Shown: in pieces, positions 8,868 through 17,729 of the stretch | How positions within the stretch are numbered: position 1 is the first letter of the stretch | Layout of the letters: each line of letters starts with the position of its first letter | Source: Anaerolineales bacterium | GTDB lineage: Bacteria > Chloroflexota > Anaerolineae > Anaerolineales > Villigracilaceae | Assembly: GCA_020634895.1 (NCBI GenBank) | Contig: JACKAV010000003.1 | Location: 400,608-464,607, forward strand | DNA: 64,000 nt | Direction: 5' to 3' | Notes under the pieces: model-generated | Seen by the model: only the letters and a program-made list of their open reading frames with translations | What the model was told of the DNA's origin: nothing | Database searches by the model: none | Made by a program: the position numbers and the translations under genes

Positions 8868-8921
8868 CCATCGAACAATTATGGGTTTTTGGGCGTTTGG
8901 GATACGATACATTCGCTTCAT

Positions 8922-10208
8922 TTACTCAGCCAGAGGTTTTGCTGTGACCAGGACCTTATCCACGCGGCGTCCGTCCATGTCGACCACTTCGAAACGGAGG
9001 TTGTTCCACTCAAAATGATCGGTGGCTTGCGGCAGCCTGCCCAGCGACGTCATGATGAATCCACTTAGTGTTTCGTATTCATCTTCATGCGGCAGTTCAT
9101 TCAGGTTGAAAATTTCCTTGAACTCATCGACTTCCAACATTCCATCCAGCAGCCAGGAACCGTCCTGCCGCTGCGTGGCTTGCGGTTCTTCACCTTCCAT
9201 CTCGCCAACGATCTCTTCGAGGATGTCGTTAATGGTCAACAGTCCCTGCAGACCGCCGAACTCATCCACTACGAGCAGCATTTCCGTGTCGTTCTTTTTC
9301 AACATCTCCAATGCGCGTGAAGCCAGCATGGTCTCTGGGATAAAGTACGCAGGTTTCGCAAGAGTGAGAAGATTGATCTCTTTTTGCCCAAGAGTTGTGA
9401 CCAGTAAGTCGCGGGATTTTACGATGCCGACAATGGTTTCGAGCGAATCCTGCCGGACGGGAAAGCGTGAATATGGGCTGTTGGTTATTTTTTCCAGCAT
9501 ATCGTCGATGGTGTCGGTGACGTCCAACCAGACGATTTCCGTGCGCGGCGTCATCAACGAGTAGACGCGCCTGTCACCCAGACTGAATACGCCTTCCACC
9601 ATATCCTGTTCGGATTCTTCGAAAATGCCAGCCTGTGTTCCCTGATCGATCAGCACCTGCAATTCTTCTTCTGTAATGGGCGGCTCTTCGGTCGGTTTGA
9701 TGCCAAATAAGGTGAGAATAAGTTCGGTTGCGCTGCTCATTAATTTAACAAGCGGCGAAAAGACGTTCGAAATAAAGACCATGGGACCGGCGACCACCTT
9801 CGCGATCTTTTCCGGACTGTTGATCCCGAGCCGTTTGGGAACGAGTTCTCCCAGCCAGATCGTCAGGACTGTGATGATAATGACCACGATTCCCAACGCG
9901 ATCGAATCGCCATAGGCTCCGATATAGGGAACAGTACGGAGCGGAACCGCGAGCGCTTCTGCAATGCTGGCACCGCCAACGGCACCAGCCAGAACGCCGA
10001 TCAATGTGATTCCGATCTGAATGGTCGAGAGGAAAACGTTCGGATTCTTCAGTAATTCCAGCGTTGAAGCCGCAAGTTTATCGCCTTCGTTCGATAATTG
10101 TTGTAATTTTGCCTTGCGCGAAGCCAGCAATGATGCCTCGGACATCGCCAAAAGACCGTTGATCACGATCAACAAAATAATGGTCAAAACTTCGTTGGTA
10201 ATACTCAT
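8922..10208 (-). CDS. CorC/HlyC-family membrane protein (DUF21-CBS-CorC_HlyC)
   Basis: 428 residues. An N-terminal DUF21 membrane domain (residues about 1-190, with NGLLAMSEASLLASRKAKL) is followed by two CBS domains (with VYSLMTPRTEIVWLD and the ESLETIVGIVKSRDLL region) and a C-terminal CorC_HlyC domain (DGSWLLDGMLEVDEF). The family includes magnesium or cobalt efflux proteins and the so-called haemolysin C group; ion efflux is the family expectation, not proven here. All three modules are complete. It is preceded by 244 bp with no other gene. Confidence 0.88.
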   Translation of the reverse strand: MSITNEVLTIILLIVINGLLAMSEASLLASRKAKLQQLSNEGDKLAASTLELLKNPNVFLSTIQIGITLIGVLAGAVGGASIAEALAVPLRTVPYIGAYGDSIALGIVVIIITVLTIWLGELVPKRLGINSPEKIAKVVAGPMVFISNVFSPLVKLMSSATELILTLFGIKPTEEPPITEEELQVLIDQGTQAGIFEESEQDMVEGVFSLGDRRVYSLMTPRTEIVWLDVTDTIDDMLEKITNSPYSRFPVRQDSLETIVGIVKSRDLLVTTLGQKEINLLTLAKPAYFIPETMLASRALEMLKKNDTEMLLVVDEFGGLQGLLTINDILEEIVGEMEGEEPQATQRQDGSWLLDGMLEVDEFKEIFNLNELPHEDEYETLSGFIMTSLGRLPQATDHFEWNNLRFEVVDMDGRRVDKVLVTAKPLAE

Positions 10209-10452
10209 CGGTTCCTGTTAGATATACAAAGTGGTAGGTTTAAAGGATTTAAATGATGCATGCCGCGTAGGTAGGCACCCGCGGTTTTGGAATTTCCGCC
10301 AAATTAGTTGAAAAAAATAAAGGGGACTAGGGTCTGGTTCTATGGGAATGTCGGACATGATGTTTCGTGCTTGAAATATTTCCTGTCGTCCTTATTGTAC
10401 CCGAAGTAACAGCCAATTAAGGACTTTAGGCGGAAATATGATTCTACGCGCT
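10209..10452. other. Intergenic stretch with no recognisable gene
   Basis: Between the CorC/HlyC start and the selD operon end I see only short AT-rich runs and no convincing hairpin, tRNA or ORF. Confidence 0.5.
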
Positions 10453-10602
10453 TCATTTTCCTTTTTTATCGATCTTTTTTTCGATCTTTTTTACCCGGTC
10501 GTTCAAGCTTGAATATCCGCGCATGACGATCCATGGGACGACAAAAGCCAGTGCCACCAATGCGCATGTAATTCCGAGTTCAACGATACCGATACGGAAC
10601 AT
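10453..10602 (-). CDS. 49-residue membrane protein downstream of selD
   Basis: Starts at the ATG at 10602, one base after the selD stop, so it is almost certainly cotranscribed and translationally coupled with selD. One hydrophobic helix (about residues 5-26, ELGITCALVALAFVVPWIV) is followed by a charged, Lys-rich tail (RVKKIEKKIDKKGK) that could be a short coiled coil. The longer frame from 10644 would run inside selD. Function unknown. Confidence 0.6.
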   Translation of the reverse strand: MFRIGIVELGITCALVALAFVVPWIVMRGYSSLNDRVKKIEKKIDKKGK

Positions 10603-10603
10603 G

Positions 10604-11662
10604 CTAAATGACCTTGATGCCCTTGCCCGATTGCACAGTCCCAATGACCCAGGCGGGTTGACCGACTTCTTCGGCTCGTTTCATGAATGCGTCGATCTTG
10701 TCGCTTGCCACACCCATCAATAATCCGCCGCTGGTCTGCGGATCGAACAAAAGCATCTGCGAAGGCTCGTCCAGGTCGGCGGGGAAGTCCACCACCTTTT
10801 CGAAATGTCCCTTGTTATCGAACGCGCCGCCAGGGAAGATTCCCTTTTCCGCATAACCACGTGCTCCGCTCAAGAGTGGAATCTTCGCAATCTCAAAATG
10901 AAGCGCAACATCCGAGGCTTCTGCCATCTCTGCGGCATGACCAAGGAAACCGAAACCGGTGATATCCGTGCCGCCGCGCACGCCAAATTCAAGAGCCAGC
11001 TCACTGGCAGATTTATTCAAACGCAGCATCCACTCGATGGCTTCCTTCACATGCGCTTCCTCGGCGCGTTCCTGCTTGAGCGCCGTGGTCGTAACGCCTG
11101 CGCCCAACGGCTTTGTCAACACAAGTTGATCGCCAACTTTTAATCCGCTTTTGCCGATCACCTTTTGCGGATGGACAAACCCGATCGCCACCAGCCCGTA
11201 CTTGGGTTCTTTATCCTTGACCGTGTGCCCGCCGGCGATGACCACGCCTGCCTCACGCGCTTTTTCCGCTCCGCCGCGCAGGATCTCGCTGGAGACTTCC
11301 GGCGGAAGTTGGTCTGGCAACGCGGCGATATTCAACGCGAGGAAGGGTTTTCCGCCCATTGCGTACACATCCGAAAGACTGTTCGCAGCCGCGATCGCGC
11401 CATATTCATACGGCGTATCCACAACGGGCGTGAAGAAATCCGTCGTCACGACAATGGCTTGCTCGTCACTTAAACGCCAAACTGCCGCATCGTCCGGGTC
11501 TGCAAGACCGATCATCAGGTCCGGGTAGGAGGCGGGATCAAAAATATTTTTGACGGGACGCAGAACCTGCGCCAGCGCATCCGCGCTAAGTTTGGACGCT
11601 CAACCCGCGCAAGCGGAAAGAGTTGTCAGGCGAATTTCGCGTCCGGTTTGTGGCATGGGCAT
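10604..11662 (-). CDS. selD: Selenide, water dikinase (SelD), itself a UGA/selenocysteine protein
   Basis: SelD makes selenophosphate from selenide and ATP for selenoprotein synthesis. The obvious frame begins at 11515 (IGLADPDDAAVW) and is too short. Reading upstream gives an uninterrupted frame except for one TGA at 11600-11602, with context ACAG-U-ASKL and then SADALAQVLRPV. In homologues this site is the catalytic Cys or Sec. With TGA read as Sec (residue 21) the protein is 352 residues, the normal family length. The ATG at 11662 has AAGGA nine bases upstream (11656 is an alternative). Other conserved parts are GGTDITGFGFLGH, AGGHTVKDKEPKYG and DPQTSGGLL. A hairpin follows the TGA. selA, selB and selC are not in this window. 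Confidence 0.88.
11574..11587 (-). promoter_or_regulatory. Candidate bacterial SECIS hairpin in selD
   Basis: On the coding strand the sequence AGCGC-GGAT-GCGCT begins 12 bases after the UGA. It is a perfect five-pair stem with a G-containing four-base loop, at the distance expected for a SelB-binding SECIS. Function is inferred from position and shape. Confidence 0.6.
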
Positions 11663-11677
11663 CGAAGAGTTTCCTTG

Positions 11678-11714
11678 AAAGCCCCAAGGACATTTACGAA
11701 TTCCTTGGGGCTTT
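11678..11714 (-). terminator. Hairpin between the band-7 gene and selD
   Basis: Perfect 13-bp inverted repeat (AAAGCCCCAAGGA / TCCTTGGGGCTTT) with an 11-base loop. The reverse-strand T run is only three bases, so readthrough into selD is plausible; no separate selD promoter was recognised. Confidence 0.65.
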
Positions 11715-11721
11715 GATTATA

Positions 11722-12747
11722 TTACTGACCAGTGATCGTTGTGCCCGGCGAACCCGGCAGAGGCAGAATGAACTGCTGCCCGCTGGGGACAAAGATGGTC
11801 TGAACGTTCGGCGAAAGATTCAAAATATATTGATATTGGATCAATTCAGGCGTAAGTGATTCGGATAATAAACGGTTGGCTTCCGCATTGGCTTGTGCTT
11901 CGATCAATAGCGCCTGCGCTTCACCTTTTGCCGCGATCACCGAAGCATCTGCCTGACCCTGCGCGACCTGACGCGCCTGTTCGGCTTCCTGTTTCTTTTG
12001 CTCAACAACGAAAGCTGCCTGCTGTGCCTGCTGTTCGGCGATCTGCTTTTGTTCAACAGCCGCGGCGTATTCGTCGCTAAAGCGGATGTTGCGCAGCACG
12101 AAATCGCGCAAGACAAGATTGTTTTCTTCAAGAATGGAACTTAGCTGACTTTCGATCGATAGTTCCATTTCGGCGCGCTTTGAGCTGACGATCTCTTCCA
12201 CACCATATTGCGAAGCGGCATCACGGATCACGCCGCGCGCCTGTGTACGCACCAATTGATCCTTGTAATCGAACCGCCATGTGGAATACAACTGCACAAC
12301 CTTGTTCGGGTCAACCGCGAAGATGACCGAAGCGTCGATGTAGACCTGCTGTCCGTCTTTCGTGCGCACCTGAATGGAGTCGTCTCCCTGAATGTCGCCT
12401 TCATTTGTGGAAGCAGACATCGTATACGTCTGATTGACCTTGGGGAATTTCTCCACGCGCTCAGCAAACGGAACGATCCAATGCAGACCAGATCCGAGCG
12501 GGTTGGGGCGGATACCACCCTGACCGAGAACTGTCACGACCACGCCGAGTTCATCCGGCTCCACGAAGACCAGACCGGCACCGGCTGTGGTCAATAAAAC
12601 AGCCGCGACGATCAAAACGATCGCAATGGTTCCCAAACCTTTTGTAGGCTGTTGTCGGCTGCTGCGGGCGAAGATCACAACGATAAGCGCAATAAAGCCC
12701 AGCCATGCAAACGTAGCAACCCCTTGAAGTAATGTCGAAATATTCAT
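11722..12747 (-). CDS. SPFH/band-7 (prohibitin-like) membrane protein
   Basis: 341 residues. Two hydrophobic helices at the N-terminus (about 12-30 and 40-62) precede a band-7 domain (VEPDELGVVVTVLGQGG, GLHWIVPFAERVEKFP, QVYIDASVIFAVDP, LRDFVLRNIRFS). An Ala/Gln/Glu-rich coiled coil follows (about residues 225-290, AEQQAQQAAFVVEQKKQEAE region). Prohibitin-type proteins assemble into membrane rings and often modulate membrane proteases. The reverse strand carries a TATAAT and a GGAGG before the ATG. Distinct from the slipin at 17.7 kb. Confidence 0.88.
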   Translation of the reverse strand: MNISTLLQGVATFAWLGFIALIVVIFARSSRQQPTKGLGTIAIVLIVAAVLLTTAGAGLVFVEPDELGVVVTVLGQGGIRPNPLGSGLHWIVPFAERVEKFPKVNQTYTMSASTNEGDIQGDDSIQVRTKDGQQVYIDASVIFAVDPNKVVQLYSTWRFDYKDQLVRTQARGVIRDAASQYGVEEIVSSKRAEMELSIESQLSSILEENNLVLRDFVLRNIRFSDEYAAAVEQKQIAEQQAQQAAFVVEQKKQEAEQARQVAQGQADASVIAAKGEAQALLIEAQANAEANRLLSESLTPELIQYQYILNLSPNVQTIFVPSGQQFILPLPGSPGTTITGQ

Positions 12748-12815
12748 AGTTCCTCCGAAGTTTGAAGATTATAACCTTCTTGCCGTTGGCACCGAAGCAT
12801 GTTAACATTTTTCAG

Positions 12816-13484
12816 ATGAAGACTGCCCGAGGAAAGCTCGAAGAAATTTATTTGGATGGCTCCGCCCGGATCATTTGCCCGCCCGAGCTGATTCCTGCCC
12901 CGGGGCAGTATCTGCTCGCCCATGCAGACGGTTCAGACTCGCCTCTGCCTGTCACGGTTTTCTTCAGCCTTCCCTCCCCGGGAGGATTTCGCTCCGCGCC
13001 AGCCCTGCCGTCTTCCTGGAAGCCCGGCGATACTATTATTTTACGCGGACCTATTGGACATGGTTTCAGCCTTCCCGTCCCATCGCGCAAAATCGCATTG
13101 GTTGCATTTGACGATTCTCCCGCCCGTTTGCAGGGATTGATTCCTCTCGCGCTAAAGCAAAATGCAGAGATCGTTCTGGTCGGAAGTTTTGATTCCATGC
13201 TGCCCGAAGTGGTGGAAATCCAGCCGTTGAAGGCGATGACTGAAGTCCTTCAATGGGCAGATTATGCGGCGTTGGATTCGAGTAGGGAGAATTTGGCTAA
13301 ATTAAGAAAACTGCTTGAGGGGAGTAAACAGCTAACGGCTAAGCTTGAGGCGCAGATCCTTATCCGCGCTCCCATGCCGTGCGGCGCACTTGCCGATTGC
13401 GGAGTCTGCGCTTTGGTTTTGGATCGTGATTGGAAGATGATTTGTAAAGACGGACCTGTGTTCCCGTTGAGAGAATTGTTATAA
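12816..13484 (+). CDS. Orphan PyrK-like iron-sulfur flavoprotein subunit
   Basis: 222 residues from the ATG at 12816. The C-terminus carries the [2Fe-2S] pattern of PyrK, the electron-transfer subunit of dihydroorotate dehydrogenase B (MPCGALADCGVCAL, then ICKDGPVF). The N-terminal half has PGQYLLAH and GDTIILRGPIGHGFSLP segments matching the flavin-binding barrel of this family. The middle NAD-binding part is weakly conserved. No pyrD is adjacent, so its electron partner is unknown. A bidirectional terminator overlaps its stop codon. Confidence 0.7.
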   Translation: MKTARGKLEEIYLDGSARIICPPELIPAPGQYLLAHADGSDSPLPVTVFFSLPSPGGFRSAPALPSSWKPGDTIILRGPIGHGFSLPVPSRKIALVAFDDSPARLQGLIPLALKQNAEIVLVGSFDSMLPEVVEIQPLKAMTEVLQWADYAALDSSRENLAKLRKLLEGSKQLTAKLEAQILIRAPMPCGALADCGVCALVLDRDWKMICKDGPVFPLRELL

Positions 13485-13511
13485 AAAACCTCCCGAGCCC
13501 GGGAGGTTTTT
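13484..13511. terminator. Bidirectional terminator between convergent genes
   Basis: AAAAACCTCCCG and CGGGAGGTTTTT pair around a four-base loop, with A and T runs giving a terminator on both strands. Confidence 0.85.
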
Positions 13512-14448
13512 AGTACCAAATTCGGAATGACGTTGTGGTCCTGCCCGTCAGGTCGAGGTATGTACAGGTGATATCAGTATAGATGAGACTTCCGTATGGC
13601 TGGTTGTAAAATGCCAGCGAGACGATACCGACGCCGTTCGTGTCGCTGTTGATGATGGTCGAGTCTTTTAGCCCATTGGGCCAGTTGACTTCAGCAACAC
13701 AGGATGCGCCCGGAACCGGCTGCGAGTTTTGATCTTGAACGATCACAAAGAACATTTGTTGGTCGGTGGTCAGTGTGACCGCTTTCCAAACGAATGCTCT
13801 CACGCGCAGGTCTGTAATAACGCGCGGAGCGTTGTCCAACGGGCTGACCGGTGCAAGCAGGGCGGGGTCTTCGCCCAACTGGTCAAAGTAGGCGCGTCCC
13901 AGATCTGAAATGACCACGCGGAGTCCTTCAGCCCGCCACGGCTGCCATTCCAACCTTGCGCGCTCAAAATACTGAACGATCTTGTTCTCGTGATATTCGA
14001 AGCCGGAAATGGGGTAACCGAACTGTTCCACGCCGCCGTTCTGGTCGAAGAATTCAAGGAATGCAAAGCAAACTGAGAATCCGGTCTCGGAGTAGGTGCG
14101 GCATGCAAAGGAATTGCCAACGTCCAATTCGCCTGTGGAGATGTACGTCTCACGCCCCAATGATGTGATCTGAACACGCTGCCCTTCCGGCAGGTCGGCG
14201 CGGTATTCGAAGCGTGTCCGCTGGAAGTATTGAACCGTTTTACCGTCGAGGCTGTTGAATTGCTCGGTTATGGGATAACCATAGAGATAAGAAGCATTGG
14301 GATTATCGTTATAGAATCTGAGGAAATCGCCTGATACATTGTGTCCTGTCTCGCTAAAGTATTGAGTCTCTGTTGTTTGAGCGTAAACAGGTCTCCACGC
14401 AGCCAGGAGTATAAAAAGAACAACGATGTGCGCGAATATTTTCCTCAT
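13510..14448 (-). CDS. Secreted protein with two aromatic GYP-type repeats
   Basis: 312 residues from the ATG at 14448, with a signal peptide (MRKIFAHIVVLFILLAAWRPVYAQ). Two repeats of about 90 residues follow: FLRFYNDNPNASYLYGYPITEQF with VQYFQRTRFEY, and FLEFFDQNGGVEQFGYPISGF with VQYFERARLEW, each ending LGR. The C-terminal 100 residues look like an Ig-like beta domain (VPGASCVAEVNWPNG). The repeat is common in Chloroflexota exported proteins but I know no assigned function. A TATAAT box (14465-14470, reverse) lies inside the longer frame, which favours the 14448 start. It is downstream of wecCB. Confidence 0.7.
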   Translation of the reverse strand: MRKIFAHIVVLFILLAAWRPVYAQTTETQYFSETGHNVSGDFLRFYNDNPNASYLYGYPITEQFNSLDGKTVQYFQRTRFEYRADLPEGQRVQITSLGRETYISTGELDVGNSFACRTYSETGFSVCFAFLEFFDQNGGVEQFGYPISGFEYHENKIVQYFERARLEWQPWRAEGLRVVISDLGRAYFDQLGEDPALLAPVSPLDNAPRVITDLRVRAFVWKAVTLTTDQQMFFVIVQDQNSQPVPGASCVAEVNWPNGLKDSTIINSDTNGVGIVSLAFYNQPYGSLIYTDITCTYLDLTGRTTTSFRIWY

Positions 14449-14518
14449 CAATGTCACCAAGGTCATTATACTCAGAAACACTTCGTTCTACATTACAACC
14501 TGTTATCTGATGAGAAAA

Positions 14519-15637
14519 TTACAGGTTTTCCCTACCGTTTAGAAGAATTTGAACGATTTTTTCTGCGGAGTGCCCATCTCCATAAGGGTTTATCGAGTGA
14601 GACATTGTCTCATAGGCAGTTTTATCTTCCAAAAGCTGTTGTGTTTCTTGAATAATACGAAATGTTTCGGTTCCAACAAGTTTTAGAGTTCCAGCTTCCA
14701 CGCCTTCGGGTCTTTCTGTCACGTCACGAAGCACCAGGGTTGGGATGCCAAATGCCGGAGCTTCTTCCTGTATCCCACCTGAGTCGGTCAGTATGAGATG
14801 GGCATGCTTCATCAAGTGAACAAGCGGAAGATAATCCAGCGGCGGCAGGAGGGTGATATGTTCCACATTATGAAGCAAACGGTTGACAGGCTCCTGCACA
14901 TTGGGATTCAGGTGAACGGGATAGACGATCTCCACATCACCGCGATTGGCGATCTCGACCAGCGCACGGCAGATATTCTCCAACGGTTCGCCAAAATTTT
15001 CGCGGCGGTGAGCTGTGACAAGAATCAGACGGCGCGAAGCATTAATTCCCAACGTTTCCATTAAATTCTTTACTTCATCGGGTTCCGGTTGTTTTGCCAC
15101 GAATTGCAGCGCATCGATGACCGTATTCCCTGTCACTTTGACGATGCTTTCGTCCACCCCCTCGCGCAGCAGGTTTTCTTTCGACCAATTAGTTGGCGCA
15201 AAGTGTAAATCCGCCACCACGCCCGCGATGCGGCGGTTCACTTCCTCGGGGAATGGCTGCCATTTGTCGTGAGTGCGCAGACCAGCTTCCACATGCCCGA
15301 ACCGAATTTGGCGGTAGAAGCAAAGAAGAGATGTAATGGCTACTGTCGTTGTGTCGCCCTGGGCGAGGACCCAATCCGGTTTGAAATCTTCAAGAATGGG
15401 GTCGAGGTTTGTGAAGATATCCGCGCTCAACTGTGCAAGCGACTGTCCCTCACGCATGAGGTTGAGGTCGTAGTCAGGTCGGATATGGAATAAACTCAAA
15501 ACTTGATCGAGCATCTGACGGTGTTGTGCTGTGACACAAACCCGCGCTTCAACCTCCGGCAGGGCGGCTAACTGCCGGACAACTGGCGCCATTTTGACGG
15601 CTTCGGGGCGGGTTCCAAAAACTGTGAGGATTCTCAT
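14519..15637 (-). CDS. wecB: UDP-N-acetylglucosamine 2-epimerase (non-hydrolysing)
   Basis: 372 residues. It interconverts UDP-GlcNAc and UDP-ManNAc in the cytoplasm. Hallmarks: N-terminal ILTVFGTRPEAVKMAPV, the VLAQGDTTT and GHVEAGLRTHD-PFPEEVNRRI segments, VTAHRRENFG, and DSGGIQEEAPAFGIPTLVLRDVTERPEG near the nucleotide site. It lies 18 bp downstream of wecC on the same strand, so the two enzymes supply UDP-ManNAcA, a precursor of surface polysaccharide or a secondary cell-wall polymer. No glycosyltransferases are adjacent. Confidence 0.95.
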   Translation of the reverse strand: MRILTVFGTRPEAVKMAPVVRQLAALPEVEARVCVTAQHRQMLDQVLSLFHIRPDYDLNLMREGQSLAQLSADIFTNLDPILEDFKPDWVLAQGDTTTVAITSLLCFYRQIRFGHVEAGLRTHDKWQPFPEEVNRRIAGVVADLHFAPTNWSKENLLREGVDESIVKVTGNTVIDALQFVAKQPEPDEVKNLMETLGINASRRLILVTAHRRENFGEPLENICRALVEIANRGDVEIVYPVHLNPNVQEPVNRLLHNVEHITLLPPLDYLPLVHLMKHAHLILTDSGGIQEEAPAFGIPTLVLRDVTERPEGVEAGTLKLVGTETFRIIQETQQLLEDKTAYETMSHSINPYGDGHSAEKIVQILLNGRENL

Positions 15638-15655
15638 GATTTTAATGCTGCGTAA

Positions 15656-16969
15656 CTATTGAGGAGGTTTTCCAGAGCCTAATTTAACGAGGTGAAAACC
15701 GGCGTTCTGCCATTGGGCAACGTCCCAGCCATTGACTGTATCAATGGCAGTTCGAGCCTTTGTTTTTTGTGCAACTGTCTCAGCCGTTAATTCAATGAAC
15801 TCTGTATGGCGGACGAGAAGAAGGATTGCGTCCGCATCGCGAATGGCATCGTCCAAAGTGGGGGCGATGGTAATGCCGGGCAGTTTTGCATCCGGTTTGA
15901 ATGGCTCGCAAGCCAAAACCTGTGCGCCTTCTTTTTGCAGGATATGAACCACTTCTGCTGCTGGGCTTTCACGCAGATCGTCCACATCGGGTTTGTAGGC
16001 AAGCCCAAGGGCGGCGATCTTTTTTCCTTGCAAGGAACCAAGCGATCGTTTGACAACATCCACAACAAAGTGCGGCTGTGCATCGTTGACCTGTCGCGAG
16101 TGATAGATAAGCGGTGTCAATTCCGGTGCGGCTTCCACAAAGAACCAGGGATCGACGCTGATGCAATGCCCGCCAACGCCCGGTCCGGGGCTGAGGATTT
16201 TTACGCGGGGATGAAGATTTGCGATGGGAATCGCCTCCCAAACGTCGACGCCGAACTTGTCTGCCAGACGAGAGAACTCGTTCGCCACTGCGATATTTAC
16301 GTCGCGGTATGTGTTCTCCATGAGTTTGACCATTTCCGCAGTAGTGGCGTCAGTTTGGATGATCTGTCCTTTGACGAAGATCGAGTACAAGTCCGCGCCT
16401 GCTTTGGCGGATTCGGGCGTCACGCCGCCGATAACGCGGGAGTTTTCGATCAATTCGCGCAGGATCTGTCCCGGCAGGACGCGTTCCGGCGAATAGCAGA
16501 GATGGAAATCGATACCCGCTTTCAGATTGGATTTCTCCAAAATGGGGGCAACCAGATCAATGGTCGTGCGAGGCGGGGACGTCGATTCGAGGATGACGAC
16601 ATTTCCCTTCCTCAAATACGGCACGACCGATTCCGCTGCCGCGATGACGGCGCTCATATCCGCGAGTTTGTAGGTGATGTCGTTGAAGCTTCCTGTTTCA
16701 GTCCCTTTGAATGGGGTGGGGACGGCGATGATGAAGGCGTCGGCTTCTTCAGGTTTGAGCGATGCTCTGAATTTTTCGCTCTGGAGCGCCTTGGTGAATG
16801 CCTCGCGCAACCCGGGTTCGTGGATGTGAATATCGCCCCGGTTCAAGGTTTCGATGATGGCTGGGGTGATATCCACGCCGAGGGTTTCAACCCCATGCAT
16901 GGCGAAGGTGGAGGCTGTGGGCAGCCCGATGTATCCCAACCCGATGACACAAATTTTGTTGTAGTTCAC
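15656..16969 (-). CDS. wecC: UDP-N-acetyl-D-mannosamine dehydrogenase
   Basis: 437 residues. NAD-dependent two-step oxidation of UDP-ManNAc to UDP-ManNAcA. Motifs: Rossmann ICVIGLGYIGLPTAS, the substrate-site YSPERVLPG and ENTYRDVNIAVANE, and GPGVGGHCISVDPW with the catalytic Cys. The C-terminal UDP-binding domain has GLAYKPDVDDLRESPA. All key residues of the UDP-glucose/UDP-ManNAc dehydrogenase family are present; pairing with wecB supports the ManNAc substrate. AGGAG lies before the ATG, and a TATAAT box is at 17002-17007 (reverse), divergent from nfeD. Confidence 0.93.
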   Translation of the reverse strand: MNYNKICVIGLGYIGLPTASTFAMHGVETLGVDITPAIIETLNRGDIHIHEPGLREAFTKALQSEKFRASLKPEEADAFIIAVPTPFKGTETGSFNDITYKLADMSAVIAAAESVVPYLRKGNVVILESTSPPRTTIDLVAPILEKSNLKAGIDFHLCYSPERVLPGQILRELIENSRVIGGVTPESAKAGADLYSIFVKGQIIQTDATTAEMVKLMENTYRDVNIAVANEFSRLADKFGVDVWEAIPIANLHPRVKILSPGPGVGGHCISVDPWFFVEAAPELTPLIYHSRQVNDAQPHFVVDVVKRSLGSLQGKKIAALGLAYKPDVDDLRESPAAEVVHILQKEGAQVLACEPFKPDAKLPGITIAPTLDDAIRDADAILLLVRHTEFIELTAETVAQKTKARTAIDTVNGWDVAQWQNAGFHLVKLGSGKPPQ

Positions 16970-17001
16970 ATGAACTCCTGTTGGAGATGATTTTCCAAAC
17001 C

Positions 17002-17007
17002 ATTATA
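17002..17007 (-). promoter_or_regulatory. -10 box of wecCB
   Basis: TATAAT on the reverse strand, 32 bases before the wecC start, leaving a short leader that contains AGGAG. Confidence 0.5.
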
Positions 17008-17075
17008 CAACTGCCTTCAGATCTGGTCTTGAAACGTTTGTGCCTATGTTTCGTATACCTAAGCGAATGGTGTTG

Positions 17076-17081
17076 TATAAT
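17076..17081 (+). promoter_or_regulatory. -10 box of the nfeD-slipin operon
   Basis: TATAAT, followed by AGGAGG (17086-17091) and the nfeD ATG at 17098. Confidence 0.55.
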
Positions 17082-17097
17082 TATCAGGAGGCACACA

Positions 17098-17703
17098 ATG
17101 GATTTCCTTTTGGACCCGAACATTGCCTATCTTATTCTTCTCGGCGGGATCGTTCTTGGCTTGTTAGCCATCATTACGCCGGGGACAGGCTTGCTGGAAT
17201 TGGGGGCTTTTTTTTGCGTGGTGCTTGCAGGGTATGCGATCTATAACCTTTCGGTGAATTGGTGGGCGCTGATCCTGCTGGCGCTGAGCGTTGTTCCATT
17301 TCTTTTTGCCGTCCGAAAGCCGAAACGGGAAATATACCTTGGGCTTTCCATATTCCTTTTGGTGATCGGGTCTGTTTTCCTGTTTGCCGTGGATGGTTGG
17401 AAACCAGCGGTGAATCCTCTGTTGGCTATTGTGGCTTCCGGCATGACTGCCGCGTTCCTTTGGGTCGTTGTCCAAAAGTCTGTGCAGGCGGCAACTGCCC
17501 GTCCTTCGCATGATCTCGAATCCTTAATTGGGCGATTGGGCGAGGCGCGCACTGCAATTCATGACGATGGAAGCGTCTATGTGAATGGCGAATTGTGGTC
17601 TGCAAAAAGTGAGAGTTCCATTCCTGCGGGAAGCCATATTCGTGTAGTTCGCCGCGAGGGATTTATCCTCGTGGTTGAAAAGGAAAAAACTGAGCAAGTT
17701 TAG
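17098..17703 (+). CDS. NfeD-family membrane protein
   Basis: 201 residues from the ATG at 17098, chosen because an ideal AGGAGG lies seven bases upstream; the longer frame crosses the promoter. Four hydrophobic helices (about residues 7-27, 30-50, 58-75, 80-115) precede a C-terminal OB-fold NfeD domain (LIGRLGEARTAIHDDGSVYVNGELWSA region, ending GFILVVEK). NfeD proteins act with stomatin-type SPFH partners in membrane organisation and proteolysis. The next gene is a slipin, the classic pairing. Confidence 0.85.
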   Translation: MDFLLDPNIAYLILLGGIVLGLLAIITPGTGLLELGAFFCVVLAGYAIYNLSVNWWALILLALSVVPFLFAVRKPKREIYLGLSIFLLVIGSVFLFAVDGWKPAVNPLLAIVASGMTAAFLWVVVQKSVQAATARPSHDLESLIGRLGEARTAIHDDGSVYVNGELWSAKSESSIPAGSHIRVVRREGFILVVEKEKTEQV

Positions 17704-17729
17704 TAAAGTCCATAATAAAAGGAGAAAAA

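Noticed and set aside
15806..16990. 394-residue forward ORF opposite wecC
   Set aside because: It is the antisense shadow of wecC, which has all dehydrogenase motifs; the forward translation is rich in Cys, Arg and His without any family pattern.
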